From the NCBI GenBank assembly GCA_001725155.1, contig MEFP01000006.1, positions 248,001 through 312,000 of the forward strand: a stretch of DNA of 64,000 nt. Reading direction: 5' to 3'. This document shows positions 1 to 9,308 of this stretch, piece by piece. A program made the translations under genes and the position numbers. Source of the DNA: Lysobacteraceae bacterium SCN 69-320 (GTDB lineage Bacteria > Pseudomonadota > Gammaproteobacteria > Xanthomonadales > Rhodanobacteraceae). The first letter of the stretch is position 1. Each line of letters begins with the position of its first letter. Below the pieces are notes generated by a model. It was not told the DNA's origin. It made no database searches and saw only the letters and a program-made list of their open reading frames with translations.

Positions 1-593
1 CCGGTCGCCGCGGCAAGCAGCGTTCGGTGCACAACACCTATTTCACCTTGCCGGTGGTCTTCGCGATGCTCAGCACGCATTACGCGACGGCCTACGCCCA
101 TGCCGACGGCTGGCTCGTGCTTGCGGCGTTCATGGCAGCCGGCGCGCTGATCCGCCAGTTCTTCGTGCTCTGGCACAGCGGCGGCCGCGCCTGGTGGCTG
201 CTCGGTGCCGGCGCGCTGGTACTTGCCGCCGTCTTCGCCTGGATACGTCCCGTCTCGCCGGCGATGGCGGCCCCCGCAAGCGCGGCGTCGGCCATTGCCG
301 CGACGTCCGTTGCTGCGACATCCGTGGACGCGTCTGCCGCCGAACTGCCAGCGCCCGACACGGCGGCGCTGATGCCGCTTGTGGCCAAACACTGCGCGGT
401 CTGCCATTCGGCCCGTCCGCAACTGCTCGGCACGGCGCCCAAGGGCGTGATGTTCGATAGTGCCGCACAGCTGGACGCGCACAAGGCGCTGATCGGTCGC
501 CAGGTCGGCGTGCTGCGCGTCATGCCGCCGGGCAACCTCACGCAGATGAGCGAGGATGAGCGCGCGATGATCGCGCGCTGGGCGCTACAGTGA
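1..593 (+). CDS. puuD: Urate hydroxylase PuuD-type membrane protein with C-terminal cytochrome c domain (5' partial)
   Basis: Only the last ~196 residues are visible; the reading frame is open through the left edge, so the gene starts outside the window. The family oxidises urate in the inner membrane and passes electrons to a fused cytochrome c. Seen here: the HNTYFTLP motif and three hydrophobic membrane segments typical of the PuuD core, an Ala-rich linker, then a haem-binding CAVCH motif (about 393-407) with a downstream MPPGN segment whose Met could be the second axial ligand. Family assignment rests on motif recognition. No other purine-degradation gene is visible in the window. Confidence 0.85.
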   Translation, partial: GRRGKQRSVHNTYFTLPVVFAMLSTHYATAYAHADGWLVLAAFMAAGALIRQFFVLWHSGGRAWWLLGAGALVLAAVFAWIRPVSPAMAAPASAASAIAATSVAATSVDASAAELPAPDTAALMPLVAKHCAVCHSARPQLLGTAPKGVMFDSAAQLDAHKALIGRQVGVLRVMPPGNLTQMSEDERAMIARWALQ

Positions 594-1344
594 TCGCAGA
601 GAACGCCGTACGTGCATTTCGGCGGTCAAATGTCATTCAACGATTTTTTTAAAAAGGTTTCTTCTGACAGGTAGAAGAAGAAAAGCGATTGATCGGAGCT
701 GACGCCTGCCAGGTGCCGCTATCCGGAGATCCGTCGTGAATATGCCGGAACTGCCAGCGTAATGGCCCATGGCCCTGTCGGGAAAAGGCCATCAATGCTC
801 GCATCGTCGCTTGCCGGAAAATTCCGGAGTGCCGCCAATTCCGTCATTCCGAAGGTGCTGGCCCATGGCGGCATGGACCTCAAAGGCTCGCCTCCCGAAT
901 GGCGACAAGAGCTCGTTCAGCCAACCGTACCCTGGTTCAACTCGCCGGTTTCGTTTGCTGAGTATCTGGCGATGATGCGACAGGTCGCGGCCCCTGCAGC
1001 CGGGAGGCGGTGAGAGGTGGTTCGGACGATTGGTCCTTCACCGTGGACGAACTGCTCCGAGTGACAGCATCTCGTCCGATCACCACGAGGACTGGCGTCG
1101 CTCGCGGCAACGCCAATGTCACCAGCGTCATCGCTGATACGTCGTCACTTGCCGGCACGAACGATGGCGGCGACGGCGATGTCGAGGGCGATACCGCCCA
1201 GTGATCTGACGGCCCGGTCAGCACCGTCCATATGACGCTGGCTCGTCCTCAGTCCGAGTAAGGCCCTTTCTTGCGCGTTGGCCTCCGGATTGCAGGTCTT
1301 GCGGCATCTGCTAAGGTCGCCGCAAGACAAAGGCGGAGACAGGG
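594..1344. other. Gap with no supported gene
   Basis: About 750 bases with no convincing gene. It is locally AT-rich near 640-690, where a 7-bp hairpin (659-665 with 673-679) sits beside T and A runs. An open frame at 762-1013 (83 codons) has a protein-like stretch but no family that I recognise, and it could be a remnant. The last ~100 bases should hold the promoter of the sigma factor that follows. Confidence 0.5.
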
Positions 1345-1917
1345 ATGCGGGAAAGCGACGAGGTGCCGGAGGATCCGACGGCCGTGGTCCGCACGGCGGA
1401 AACCCTGGTGCCGCTGCTGCTGGACGACCTGCGCAAACGGGCAAGCCATGAGCGCCGCCGCGTGCGGGCCGGTGAAACCCTGTGCACCACGGCGTTGGTC
1501 CACGAGGCCTACCTCAAGCTGCGCCGTAGCGAGGGCTGGCAGGGCGAGCTGCATTTCCTGCGCGCGGCGGCGCTGGCCATGCGTCAGGCACTGGTTGATC
1601 ACGCGCGCCAGAAGCTTGCGGTCAAGCACGGCGGCGGGGCCGTTGATTCGCTGGAGACGATCGCGGCCGAACCGTTCTGGACCTCCGACGAGCGGCTGGT
1701 GGAGCTGGACGAAGCGTTGCAGCACCTGAGCGCGCTCAACCCACGCCTGACCCGCGTCATCGAGTGCCGTTTCTTCGCCGGCTATTCAGAAACCGACACC
1801 GCACGCGTGCTCGGCATCACCGACCGGACGGTGCGCCGCGATTGGATCAAGGCGAGGGCGTGGCTGTATCAGGAACTCGGGGAACACGGGGATCTGCCGG
1901 AACCAGCCGCGACCTGA
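1345..1917 (+). CDS. ECF-type RNA polymerase sigma factor
   Basis: 190 residues, the size and layout of the ECF subgroup found beside Ser/Thr kinases in Xanthomonadales and Planctomycetes. Region 2 contains TTALVHEAYLKL and MRQALVDHARQK. Region 4 near the C-terminus contains the ECRFFAGYSETDTARVLGIT helix-turn-helix followed by VRRDW, which should contact the -35 element. It would direct core RNA polymerase to a small regulon. No anti-sigma gene is adjacent; instead a kinase-TPR gene converges on it and their 3' ends overlap by 71 bases. That kinase is a plausible signalling partner by context only. Confidence 0.88.
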   Translation: MRESDEVPEDPTAVVRTAETLVPLLLDDLRKRASHERRRVRAGETLCTTALVHEAYLKLRRSEGWQGELHFLRAAALAMRQALVDHARQKLAVKHGGGAVDSLETIAAEPFWTSDERLVELDEALQHLSALNPRLTRVIECRFFAGYSETDTARVLGITDRTVRRDWIKARAWLYQELGEHGDLPEPAAT

Positions 1918-4315
1918 GCGCTGCGGCCTGGGCGATCAGCCGCGCGCCTGAAGGTCCCGAGGCAGCCGCGATCCGCTCCGCCTCGTCGAGCAGCGCAGCG
2001 GCCTCGCGCGGGCGCTCTTCGTCCAGGCGCAGGCGCGCCACGGTCAGGCTGGCCAGTGCCGTGCCCACGTGGTCCGGCCCCAGCGTGGCCAGCGCTGCGT
2101 CCAGGGCCGTCGTGGCGTCCTTGGCGCCGGCCTCGTGGTGACCGAGGTCGAGATGGGCTTCGGCCGTGGCGGCCAGCGCGGCGACATGGTGCAGGCTGCC
2201 GTGACCGGCGAACTGCGCCCCCATCGCGGCGGCGTCCTGCAGCACGGGCAGCGCGGCGTCCGGACGTGACTGCTGCAACAGCAGCTTGCCGTAGTTGTTG
2301 AGCAGGGCGGCGGTCGCCGCCGAGGGCCCGTAGAGCCGCCGGCGCAGCGCGACGGCTTCGCGCAGCAGTGGTTCGGCGGTCTCCCGGTTGCCGGAAGCCA
2401 GTTCCAGCGAGCCCCAGTTGTTCAGCGTATTGAGCGCGTCGGGCGATTGCGCCAGTCCGGCCACGCGCCACACCTCGGCCGCGGCGCGAAACGACGAGCG
2501 TGCCTGTTCAATCTGGCCGTTGGAGAACCGCGCGACGCCCAGGTTGTTATAGAAAATGCCGGTTTCGCGGTGGTGCGGGCCGCTCAGTTCGATGCGGCGT
2601 GCCAGCGCGCCTTGCAGCAGTTCTACCGCAGCCGCGTGGTCACCGGCGCTGCGGATGAGTTGCGCCTGCAGCAGCCGGCTGTCGATCGTGCGGCTTTCCC
2701 AGCGCGCCGGATCGTTCGCCCAGAACTGCTGCGCCTGTGCGAGCAGCGGTCGCGCTCCCACGGCATCGCTGCGCCGGTAGAGCACTTGCGCCAGGTCGTA
2801 GCGCGCGGCTGCGATCAACGCCGGGTCGACCACGGCCGGGTCGGCCGCAGCCAGCCGCTGCAGCAGCGGCTGCGCGGCCTCGTAGTCGGTAATCAGGAAG
2901 TAGAGTTCGCCCAGCGCGTGCAGGATCGGCGCAGCCTGGGCCGGGTCGCGCGCGAACTCTTCCTCGATGCGCTGGGCCGCGCCTTCGAGCACGTCCGACG
3001 CGGTGGCGGAGCCGCCCTTGAGTTCGCCGGCGCTGCGGAACATGTGGAACACGGACTGCTGCACGGCTTCCAGGCGTGCCTGTTCGCGGCGGGCCTGGTC
3101 GCGTTCGTGTGCGGCCTGGCTGGCGTAACGCAGGCTCAGCCCAAAACCGATGGTCAGGCTTGCGCCGATGGCGGCGGTGGCCGCGAGCGGCCACTTCAGG
3201 CGCCAGAGCATGCGGCGCAGGCGGTGCCGGGGCTCGTGACGGCGGGCGGCGACCTCGCCCCGTTCCAGAGCCCGCTGCAGGTCGTCGCTGAAAGCGGAGA
3301 CCGTCGCGTAACGCGCTGCCACGTCGGCGGCGAGCGCCTTGGCAAGGATCGCATCCAGATCGGCCAGCAGCGCGCGCGCAGGACCGGAGGATGGCGTGGC
3401 GAGCGGCAGAGCCGCCAGCCGGGCAGGTGCCTCCAATGCCTTCACGATGGCCACGGAGCCAGGCAGGCCGGCCAGGTCGCGAGGTGGTCGTCCGGCGACA
3501 AGGCGGTAGAGCGTGGCCGCGACGCCGTAAACGTCGGTCGCAGTGGAGACCGGCGCACCTTCGATCTGTTCGGGCGCGGCGTAAGCCAGCGACAGCGGTG
3601 CGGCGGCGTGCGCCGGTTCGGCGCGGTCCGCCAGGTGCACCACGCCGAAGTCGATCAGGCGCGCACGGCCGTTCTCGTCGACCAGCACGTTGGACGGCTT
3701 GAGGTCGCGGTGCACCACCAGCTTGCCGTGGGCGTAGGTCAGCGCATCGCAGACTTGCACGATCAGGCGAACGCGCGCGGTCCGGTCGAGACCGTGCCGG
3801 TCGCACCAGGTGTCGATCGGCGAGCCATCGACGAGTTCCATGACCATGAACGGATGGCCGTCGTCCAGCAGGCCGCCGTCGATCAGCCGCGCGATGCCGG
3901 GATGCTCCAGCCGTGCCAGCGTTGCGCGCTCGACCTGGAAGCGGGACCAGTCGCCGGAGCCCGCGCGGGCGATGCGCTTGAGGGCGGCACGCTGCGCGAA
4001 ATGGCCGTCGGCCCGCTCGACTTCGTAGACATCCCCCATGCCGCCGTGGCCGATGGGCCGCACGATGCGCCAGGCGCCCGCGCGTTCGCCCGGCTGCATG
4101 GGCGCGGACGAGGATTCCCGGCTGGCGGCAGGTGCATCCTGCGTGGTCAGGAACGTATCGCTGCGGCCGGCGGCGTCCAGAAGTCCCAGGACCTCTTCCC
4201 GCACGTCCGGGGTGCAGGGATGCGCCTGCACCCAGGCGCGCCGTTCGGGCTCGGGCAGTTCCCACGCGGCGTCGAAAAGCGATTCGACCAGCGCCCAGCG
4301 GTCAGCTTCGTGCAT
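1847..4315 (-). CDS. Ser/Thr protein kinase with transmembrane segment and TPR C-terminal half
   Basis: 822 residues from the ATG at 4315, chosen because the MHEADRW N-terminus matches other kinases of this type; the frame remains open far upstream over other genes. The Hanks kinase domain spans about residues 83-350: glycine loop GHGGMGDVYEVE, Lys113, HRDLKPSN at 202-209, DFG at 222-224 and APE at 247-249, so all catalytic elements are present. One membrane segment follows (LAATAAIGASLTIGFGLSL), then TPR-like helical repeats to the end, probably outside the membrane. The 3' end overlaps the convergent sigma gene. A second copy of this sigma/kinase arrangement lies at 43.1-46.8 kb. Confidence 0.9.
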   Translation of the reverse strand: MHEADRWALVESLFDAAWELPEPERRAWVQAHPCTPDVREEVLGLLDAAGRSDTFLTTQDAPAASRESSSAPMQPGERAGAWRIVRPIGHGGMGDVYEVERADGHFAQRAALKRIARAGSGDWSRFQVERATLARLEHPGIARLIDGGLLDDGHPFMVMELVDGSPIDTWCDRHGLDRTARVRLIVQVCDALTYAHGKLVVHRDLKPSNVLVDENGRARLIDFGVVHLADRAEPAHAAAPLSLAYAAPEQIEGAPVSTATDVYGVAATLYRLVAGRPPRDLAGLPGSVAIVKALEAPARLAALPLATPSSGPARALLADLDAILAKALAADVAARYATVSAFSDDLQRALERGEVAARRHEPRHRLRRMLWRLKWPLAATAAIGASLTIGFGLSLRYASQAAHERDQARREQARLEAVQQSVFHMFRSAGELKGGSATASDVLEGAAQRIEEEFARDPAQAAPILHALGELYFLITDYEAAQPLLQRLAAADPAVVDPALIAAARYDLAQVLYRRSDAVGARPLLAQAQQFWANDPARWESRTIDSRLLQAQLIRSAGDHAAAVELLQGALARRIELSGPHHRETGIFYNNLGVARFSNGQIEQARSSFRAAAEVWRVAGLAQSPDALNTLNNWGSLELASGNRETAEPLLREAVALRRRLYGPSAATAALLNNYGKLLLQQSRPDAALPVLQDAAAMGAQFAGHGSLHHVAALAATAEAHLDLGHHEAGAKDATTALDAALATLGPDHVGTALASLTVARLRLDEERPREAAALLDEAERIAAASGPSGARLIAQAAALRSRLVPADPRVPRVPDTATPSP

Positions 4316-4483
4316 GCGACAGTCTCCGCAGCTTCGCTCGACACTCGAGCATCGGCGATCCCGCAGGCCCGGGCAACTGCGTACGTGCGGCCGGTGTAGC
4401 CAGGCTTGATCGTGTCCGGTTCCAGTTCGACCTGCCGTAAGGGACGGTCCCGCGGTACTGCCCGCGCCTGCACCGGAACGTCC

Positions 4484-5206
4484 ATGCGCCGAACGATCAC
4501 AATCTTGCTGGTCAGCGTCCTCATCACCGCCTGCAGCAGTTCCAGTCCGTCCCCCCAGGCCGGATCCCCGCCGCCGATCGTGCTGCCGCCACCGGCCGCG
4601 CCGGCGGTACCGGCAAACCCGTCCGCGGCGGGACCGTCGTTGATGGACTGGCGCGGGCGGTTGGATCGGCTGCTGCTCGCTGCGGACATCGTCGAGCTGG
4701 CCGGCATGCCGCCGCAGGTGACGCCGGACGCGCCGCGTCCGGGCGAGCTCCGCTACCGCTGGGATGCCGGCCGGACGTTCGACTACGCGGGAACGCGGGT
4801 GGCGAAGCGCAGCCTGGTTTCGCTCGGACCGATCCGCACCGGCAGCACTGCCGAAGCGTTTGCCATGCTTCATTTCAACCCGCCCGACGAGCGCCACATC
4901 GCGCGTCTCAAGGACGAAGTCGACCGCCAGGCCGAACGCCGGAACCTGGACGCGCAAAGCACGGCCGTGGCGCAACAGTTGGCGCACGGGTTGGCCCATC
5001 GCAAACCGGCCGAACGCATCGAGGGCCTTGGGGATGCCGCCGCGTGGGCCACGGGCGGGGGGGATCCGACCCTCTACGTGCTGACCGGCGGCAGCACCGT
5101 CGCGCTGGTGGTGAATGTGTCCGATGAGCCTGCGGCCAATCGCGACACGGCCGTGGCGCTGGCCCGCCGCCTGGTCGAGCGCGCCACTGGCGGCGCGCGG
5201 CGGTGA
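4484..5206 (+). CDS. Predicted lipoprotein of unknown function
   Basis: 240 residues from the ATG at 4484, chosen because it gives a proper lipoprotein signal: MRRTITILLVSVLITAC, with the lipobox Cys at residue 17. A Pro/Ala-rich linker follows, then a soluble domain with mixed helix and strand character (for example RWDAGRTFDYAGTRVAKRSL). I do not recognise a family. It is divergent from the kinase gene and lies just upstream of two secreted beta-helix proteins on the same strand, so it may belong to the envelope set controlled by the neighbouring sigma/kinase pair; that link is inference. Confidence 0.7.
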   Translation: MRRTITILLVSVLITACSSSSPSPQAGSPPPIVLPPPAAPAVPANPSAAGPSLMDWRGRLDRLLLAADIVELAGMPPQVTPDAPRPGELRYRWDAGRTFDYAGTRVAKRSLVSLGPIRTGSTAEAFAMLHFNPPDERHIARLKDEVDRQAERRNLDAQSTAVAQQLAHGLAHRKPAERIEGLGDAAAWATGGGDPTLYVLTGGSTVALVVNVSDEPAANRDTAVALARRLVERATGGARR

Positions 5207-5276
5207 GTGCGGGTCGGAATGTCCGGATCCTGGCTGCCTTCTCGTAAGGGTCGGCTCATTCCCCTGGAGCTTGCCC

Positions 5277-6797
5277 ATGCGTGTTGTCGCTGTCGGGACC
5301 CGATCCCAACCTCAGGTCCGCCCGCGTATCCTGATCCCCTGTCTGGCGGTCGCGCTGGGCGCCCTGATGCCGTTCGCGGCGCCCCATGCCGCGACCTTCC
5401 TGGTGACCTCGTCGCTCGCCAGCGGCGCAGGCACGTTGCGCGACACGATGACGCAGGCGCAATCGACCGCCGGAGCGCCGCACACGATCCTCTTCGCGCT
5501 GCCGGCGAACAGCGTGATCGGCGTGGCCTCGCCGCTGCCGACCCTGACGTCCACGCCGCTGGTGATCGACGGGAGCGGTTCGCCCGGGCTGGTGGTGGAC
5601 GGGCTCGACACCGCGCGCCCGTTCGAGGTCGGGGCGTCGAGCTCGCTGACACTGCGCGATCTGACGGTGCGCAACGGTTTCATCAACAACGATCGCGGCG
5701 GCTGCATCCGGGTGACCAGCGATACATCGACCCTGACGCTGGACCGCGTGACACTGCGGGGCTGCCGGGCGCTCAGTATCGAAACCAACGGTGTCGCGCT
5801 CGGCGGCGCTGTGTCGACCGAAGGGGGCGCCTTCGTCTACCGCAGCACGTTCGCGGACAACCTGGCACGTGCCTCGGGTTCGACTGCAGGTGGTGCCATG
5901 GACGTGCGTCGCAGCCTGTGGATCGAGAACTCCCGCTTCGAGCGCAACGAAGCGATCAGTACGGGCAGCACCGGCGCGGCGGGCGGTGCCGTGATCACGG
6001 GTAACGGTACGCTGACCGTGCTGCGCAGCCAGTTCATCGGCAACCGCGCTGCGCAGACGGTCACGGCGAATCTGAGCTTCGGTGGCGCCATTTCCGTGCG
6101 TGACCGCACCAGCGCCACGGTCCGGCAGTCCCTGTTCCTGCGCAACGAAAGCGGTCAGGGCGCCGCGCTGTACGCAGCGTTGCTGACGCTGCCCAACACG
6201 ATGAACGCCACCATCAGCAACACGACTTTCGCCGGCAACTTCAGTGGTCCGTCGCTGAGCCTGAGCAACGTTCGCATGGATTTGCGCAACAACACCTTCT
6301 GGAAAAACAGCGGACGCAGCGGCCTCGGAGCCCACCTGAACCTGACCGGCGCCAACACCACCATAACCGCGGTCACGCACAATCTTTTCGCGGGCAGCGG
6401 CGATGGCAGCGTCGCGTGTTCGTCGTCGTCCCTGCCGAACGGCCTGCAGGGCACCGGCTCGAACCTCATCGCCGACGCGAGTTGCAGCTACCTCGATGCC
6501 TTCAGCTACATCAACGGCGGCGACCTGCGTATCCGCGGCCTGCGCGCCACCGGCAGCACGCTGCACGACATCCCCGTCGTCGATGTGTTCGCTGGAAGCC
6601 CGGTGATCGATGCCGGCAATCCCGAAGATCCCGCCGCAGGCACGGTATTCGTCTGCACGGCCGGTGACGCACGCGACGAGACCCGTCCGGCCGATGGCGA
6701 CGCCGACGGGGTCGCGGTCTGCGACATCGGTGCGCACGAACTGCAGCGCGAGGCGTCGCTGTTCGCCGACGGCATGGAATCGCTGTTGCTGCGCTGA
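5277..6797 (+). CDS. Secreted right-handed parallel beta-helix protein (CSLREA-like)
   Basis: 506 residues from the ATG at 5277; upstream codons in frame lack a signal sequence. An N-terminal signal peptide ending ...PFAAPHA is followed by TFLVTSSLASGAGTLRDTM, the opening motif of CSLREA/beta-helix surface proteins. The body is a series of short strand repeats rich in Asn, Thr and Ser (TLRDLTVRNG, STFADNLARASG, NTTFAGNF), as in parallel beta-helices. The C-terminus carries a DGDADGVAVCDIGAHEL segment and ends LFADGMESLLLR. It is probably exported or surface-associated. A paralogue follows directly. No catalytic residues are assigned. Confidence 0.78.
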   Translation: MRVVAVGTRSQPQVRPRILIPCLAVALGALMPFAAPHAATFLVTSSLASGAGTLRDTMTQAQSTAGAPHTILFALPANSVIGVASPLPTLTSTPLVIDGSGSPGLVVDGLDTARPFEVGASSSLTLRDLTVRNGFINNDRGGCIRVTSDTSTLTLDRVTLRGCRALSIETNGVALGGAVSTEGGAFVYRSTFADNLARASGSTAGGAMDVRRSLWIENSRFERNEAISTGSTGAAGGAVITGNGTLTVLRSQFIGNRAAQTVTANLSFGGAISVRDRTSATVRQSLFLRNESGQGAALYAALLTLPNTMNATISNTTFAGNFSGPSLSLSNVRMDLRNNTFWKNSGRSGLGAHLNLTGANTTITAVTHNLFAGSGDGSVACSSSSLPNGLQGTGSNLIADASCSYLDAFSYINGGDLRIRGLRATGSTLHDIPVVDVFAGSPVIDAGNPEDPAAGTVFVCTAGDARDETRPADGDADGVAVCDIGAHELQREASLFADGMESLLLR

Positions 6798-6934
6798 TCG
6801 ACCCCTGTTCCCGCAATGCACTGCCGGGGAAAGGGCGTCGTGCGCCGGGCGTGCTCGCGCGCACTGCCCATCCTCACCAAGCCTCGCTCTTCGCTTCAGC
6901 GCCGGAGCCTCCGGAAACGGCCCAAGGATTCCTC

Positions 6935-8374
6935 ATGCGTCGTGGATATTTTCTTTCTGTTCTTGCTTTCGGCTGCTCCTGTGCGCAGGCAGCAACGTTC
7001 ACGGTCTCGAACATCAACGATGCCGGTGACGGCTCGCTTCGCCAAGCCATCATTGCCGCGAACGCGGCCGCGGCGCCGCCGCACCGGATCTCCTTCGGTG
7101 CGACGTTTCCGCAGCAGGGCATGATCGAACTGTTCTCGTCGCTGCCGCTGGTGCAGGTGGCGTTGGAAATCGACGGGGCCGGGCGCGAGCCGTATCTCAT
7201 GGCCTTCGACCCCAGCAACAGTTTCACGCTGCTGCGAACGCAGCGCGGACTGACCCTGCGGGAGCTCTCGTTGAACTTCGGGCGCGGCAGCGGAGCCGGC
7301 GGTTGCCTCGCGGGCGAAGGTGCCGGCAGCACGAGCCTCCTGGTGCTGGATCGCGTCACCTTCTCCAACTGCACGACGGTCGTCAGTGACAGCAGCACTG
7401 CGGCCGGTGGCGCGGTGTCCTGGTCCTCGTCGGCGCTGGTCCAGGTTCTGAACAGCAGGTTCGACGGCAACAGCGCCGTTTCGCTGGGCAGCGGCCCTGC
7501 CGTAGGCGGCGCGTTGTCCGTCAACGGCCAGCTACGCGTCGAATCGTCGACGTTCAATGGGAACAATCTCAATGGCGGCTTTGTTGCCGGCGGGGCCATC
7601 GCGGCGAACGCCGCCAACGCCGCAGTCGTGGAAATCCGGAACAGCGTGTTCACCGGCAACAGCGCCGAACCTGACCCGGTCGCTTCGCCGACAGGTATCG
7701 GCGGTGCACTCAGCCTGAACTGCACGACCTGTTCGATAAGTCTTGAACGCAATTTTTTCGGCGTCAACCGCAGTCGCAGCGGCGGGGCCGTATTCGTTCG
7801 CGGCAACGGCGGCGTTGCATCGTTCGACCTGCGCAACACCAGTTTCGTCGGCAATCGTGCGGCCGGTCAGGGCGGCGCTCTGTTCGCCAACTCGGCGCAA
7901 TTGGCAGTGCACCAGGCAACTTTCTTCGACAATCGTGCGCCGGAAGGCGGGCACCTCTACGTCGCGCTGTCCGCCATCAGCGAACTGAGCAACAGCGTGC
8001 TGGCGCCGGTTGCCGAGGGATCCGGCGCCGCCTGTTCTATCGGTGCGGTCGCGGCGCTCGCGGTCGGTAACTACCGGCCCGACACCGACGTCAGCTGCAA
8101 CGTTTCGCTGCCGGGCGGCATACCCGTGGCGGACTTCCGTATCGTCGGCGTGAACGATCAGCAGGCGATGCCGGTGCTCGCTTTCGATCGTTCGAGCCTC
8201 GTGGTCGATGGTGCCGATTCAAGTCGTTGCCTGCCCGACGATGCACGCGGTGCCCAGCGGCCTCAAGACGGAAACGGCGACGGCAGCGTGTTGTGCGACG
8301 CAGGCGCCTACGAACTGCCCTACGATGATCGCATCTTCGTCGACGATTTCGAAGCGCTGACGGCCAGAATGTAG
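6935..8374 (+). CDS. Secreted right-handed parallel beta-helix protein, paralogue of the preceding gene
   Basis: 479 residues from the ATG at 6935, which gives a short signal peptide (MRRGYFLSVLAFGCSCAQA). The mature N-terminus TFTVSNINDAGDGSLRQAI is the textbook CSLREA/beta-helix start. Strand repeats follow, such as SRFDGNSAVS, STFNGNNL and NTSFVGNRAAGQGGALFA. It ends like its neighbour with a DGNGDGSVLCDAGAYEL segment and a terminal IFVDDFEALTARM. The two genes are 137 bases apart and look like a tandem duplication that has diverged. Likely an exported surface protein; its function is unknown. Confidence 0.8.
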   Translation: MRRGYFLSVLAFGCSCAQAATFTVSNINDAGDGSLRQAIIAANAAAAPPHRISFGATFPQQGMIELFSSLPLVQVALEIDGAGREPYLMAFDPSNSFTLLRTQRGLTLRELSLNFGRGSGAGGCLAGEGAGSTSLLVLDRVTFSNCTTVVSDSSTAAGGAVSWSSSALVQVLNSRFDGNSAVSLGSGPAVGGALSVNGQLRVESSTFNGNNLNGGFVAGGAIAANAANAAVVEIRNSVFTGNSAEPDPVASPTGIGGALSLNCTTCSISLERNFFGVNRSRSGGAVFVRGNGGVASFDLRNTSFVGNRAAGQGGALFANSAQLAVHQATFFDNRAPEGGHLYVALSAISELSNSVLAPVAEGSGAACSIGAVAALAVGNYRPDTDVSCNVSLPGGIPVADFRIVGVNDQQAMPVLAFDRSSLVVDGADSSRCLPDDARGAQRPQDGNGDGSVLCDAGAYELPYDDRIFVDDFEALTARM

Positions 8375-8377
8375 CGG

Positions 8378-8952
8378 TCATGACGATTCTCTGGCGTTGA
8401 GGGCAGAGCAATTTCGATGCGTGTCGAAGATCGCCGGCGCGCCAAAGCGGGCGATCGCTTCTTCGACGGCTTCCGTACAGAAGCTCGATTCCATCGAGTT
8501 CGACACGCGCCAGACGAGCACGCGGCGGCTGTGCCAATCCATCACCGCTGCCAGGTACACCAAGCCGCGAGCCATAGGGGGTATGTAATGTCCATCGCCC
8601 GGACCTGGTTCGGCGCGGTGATCGGAAAACTACAGCAGGCAAGGGTAGACCTTGTGGGCGTGGTGGCGGCGGATCGCTTTCCGCTCGGCAATCCCGCCTT
8701 GCTGAGCGCGCCTTCCAAAAAATCGTTCTCCAGCGTCAATTCGCCGATCCTGGCGTGCAGCGCCTTGATGTCGACCGTGGGCTGGCTCGGTCGGCTCTCG
8801 CCCAACAGGCCGGATGCACCGCCGATCAACGGCTCCTTCCACTGCGCGATCTGATTCGGATGCACGTCGAAGCGCCTGCGTGCGGAACAATGGTTGGTGT
8901 TGGCTAAAGTCGAAGCCGGCGGCGTCTCAGGACAGACCAAGGCGGGAGTCAA
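8378..8952 (-). mobile_element. Decayed IS3-family insertion sequence (orfA/orfB remnants)
   Basis: Read on the minus strand, the first part resembles IS3 OrfA (RRFDVHPNQIAQWKEPLIGG helix-turn-helix, then a leucine-zipper-like segment ending LTLENDFLEGALSKAGL). It then passes, after a large internal deletion and frame changes, into the OrfB integrase core (PNQVRAMDITY, then in another frame MARGLVYLAAVMDWHSRRVL and ARFGAPAIFDT). The first ~100 residues of OrfB, the final catalytic part and intact frames are all missing, so it cannot be active. No terminal inverted repeats could be identified by eye. Confidence 0.8.
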
Positions 8953-9308
8953 CGGTATCTTTTCTCTGGCTGTATCTGGTCGCTGTGCCGGTCGGGCTGA
9001 TCTTGTCGCTTTGCCCAGTCTGCAGTGGCCCGGAACAGGTCCCTCAAAACGGGAACCTCGAAAACCCTCGTTCCGACGGTTTATCGAGTCGGCGAGTCCG
9101 GCGCAGGTCAGGACTCGTCTGCGCTGATCAGGCGCTTACGCGCTCGATCGCCGGCGGCACGTCACCGTGCCGCGGGGACCTCGACGTTTTTCCAGGTGAC
9201 TGGATGCGGCAGCACCGGTACGGCGGCTGCTCCGATGGCCAGCGACCGATATCGGCTCGCGCGCGGCGGCGGGTTGCTCGGCTGCTGCATGGGTCAAGGT
9301 TTCGAACC
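8953..9308. other. Gap with no supported gene
   Basis: About 356 bases between the IS3 remnant and the 3' end of the von Willebrand A gene. Open frames here are short and show no recognisable family. The part next to 8952 may be leftover IS end sequence. No hairpin terminator was evident. Confidence 0.4.

Noticed and set aside
4316-5278. Kinase N-terminal extension to 5278
   Set aside because: It would run across the lipoprotein gene on the other strand and its composition is Arg-rich; the ATG at 4315 fits the family.
5256-6821. 521-codon open frame opposite the first beta-helix gene
   Set aside because: Shadow frame; the plus strand has a signal peptide and family repeats.
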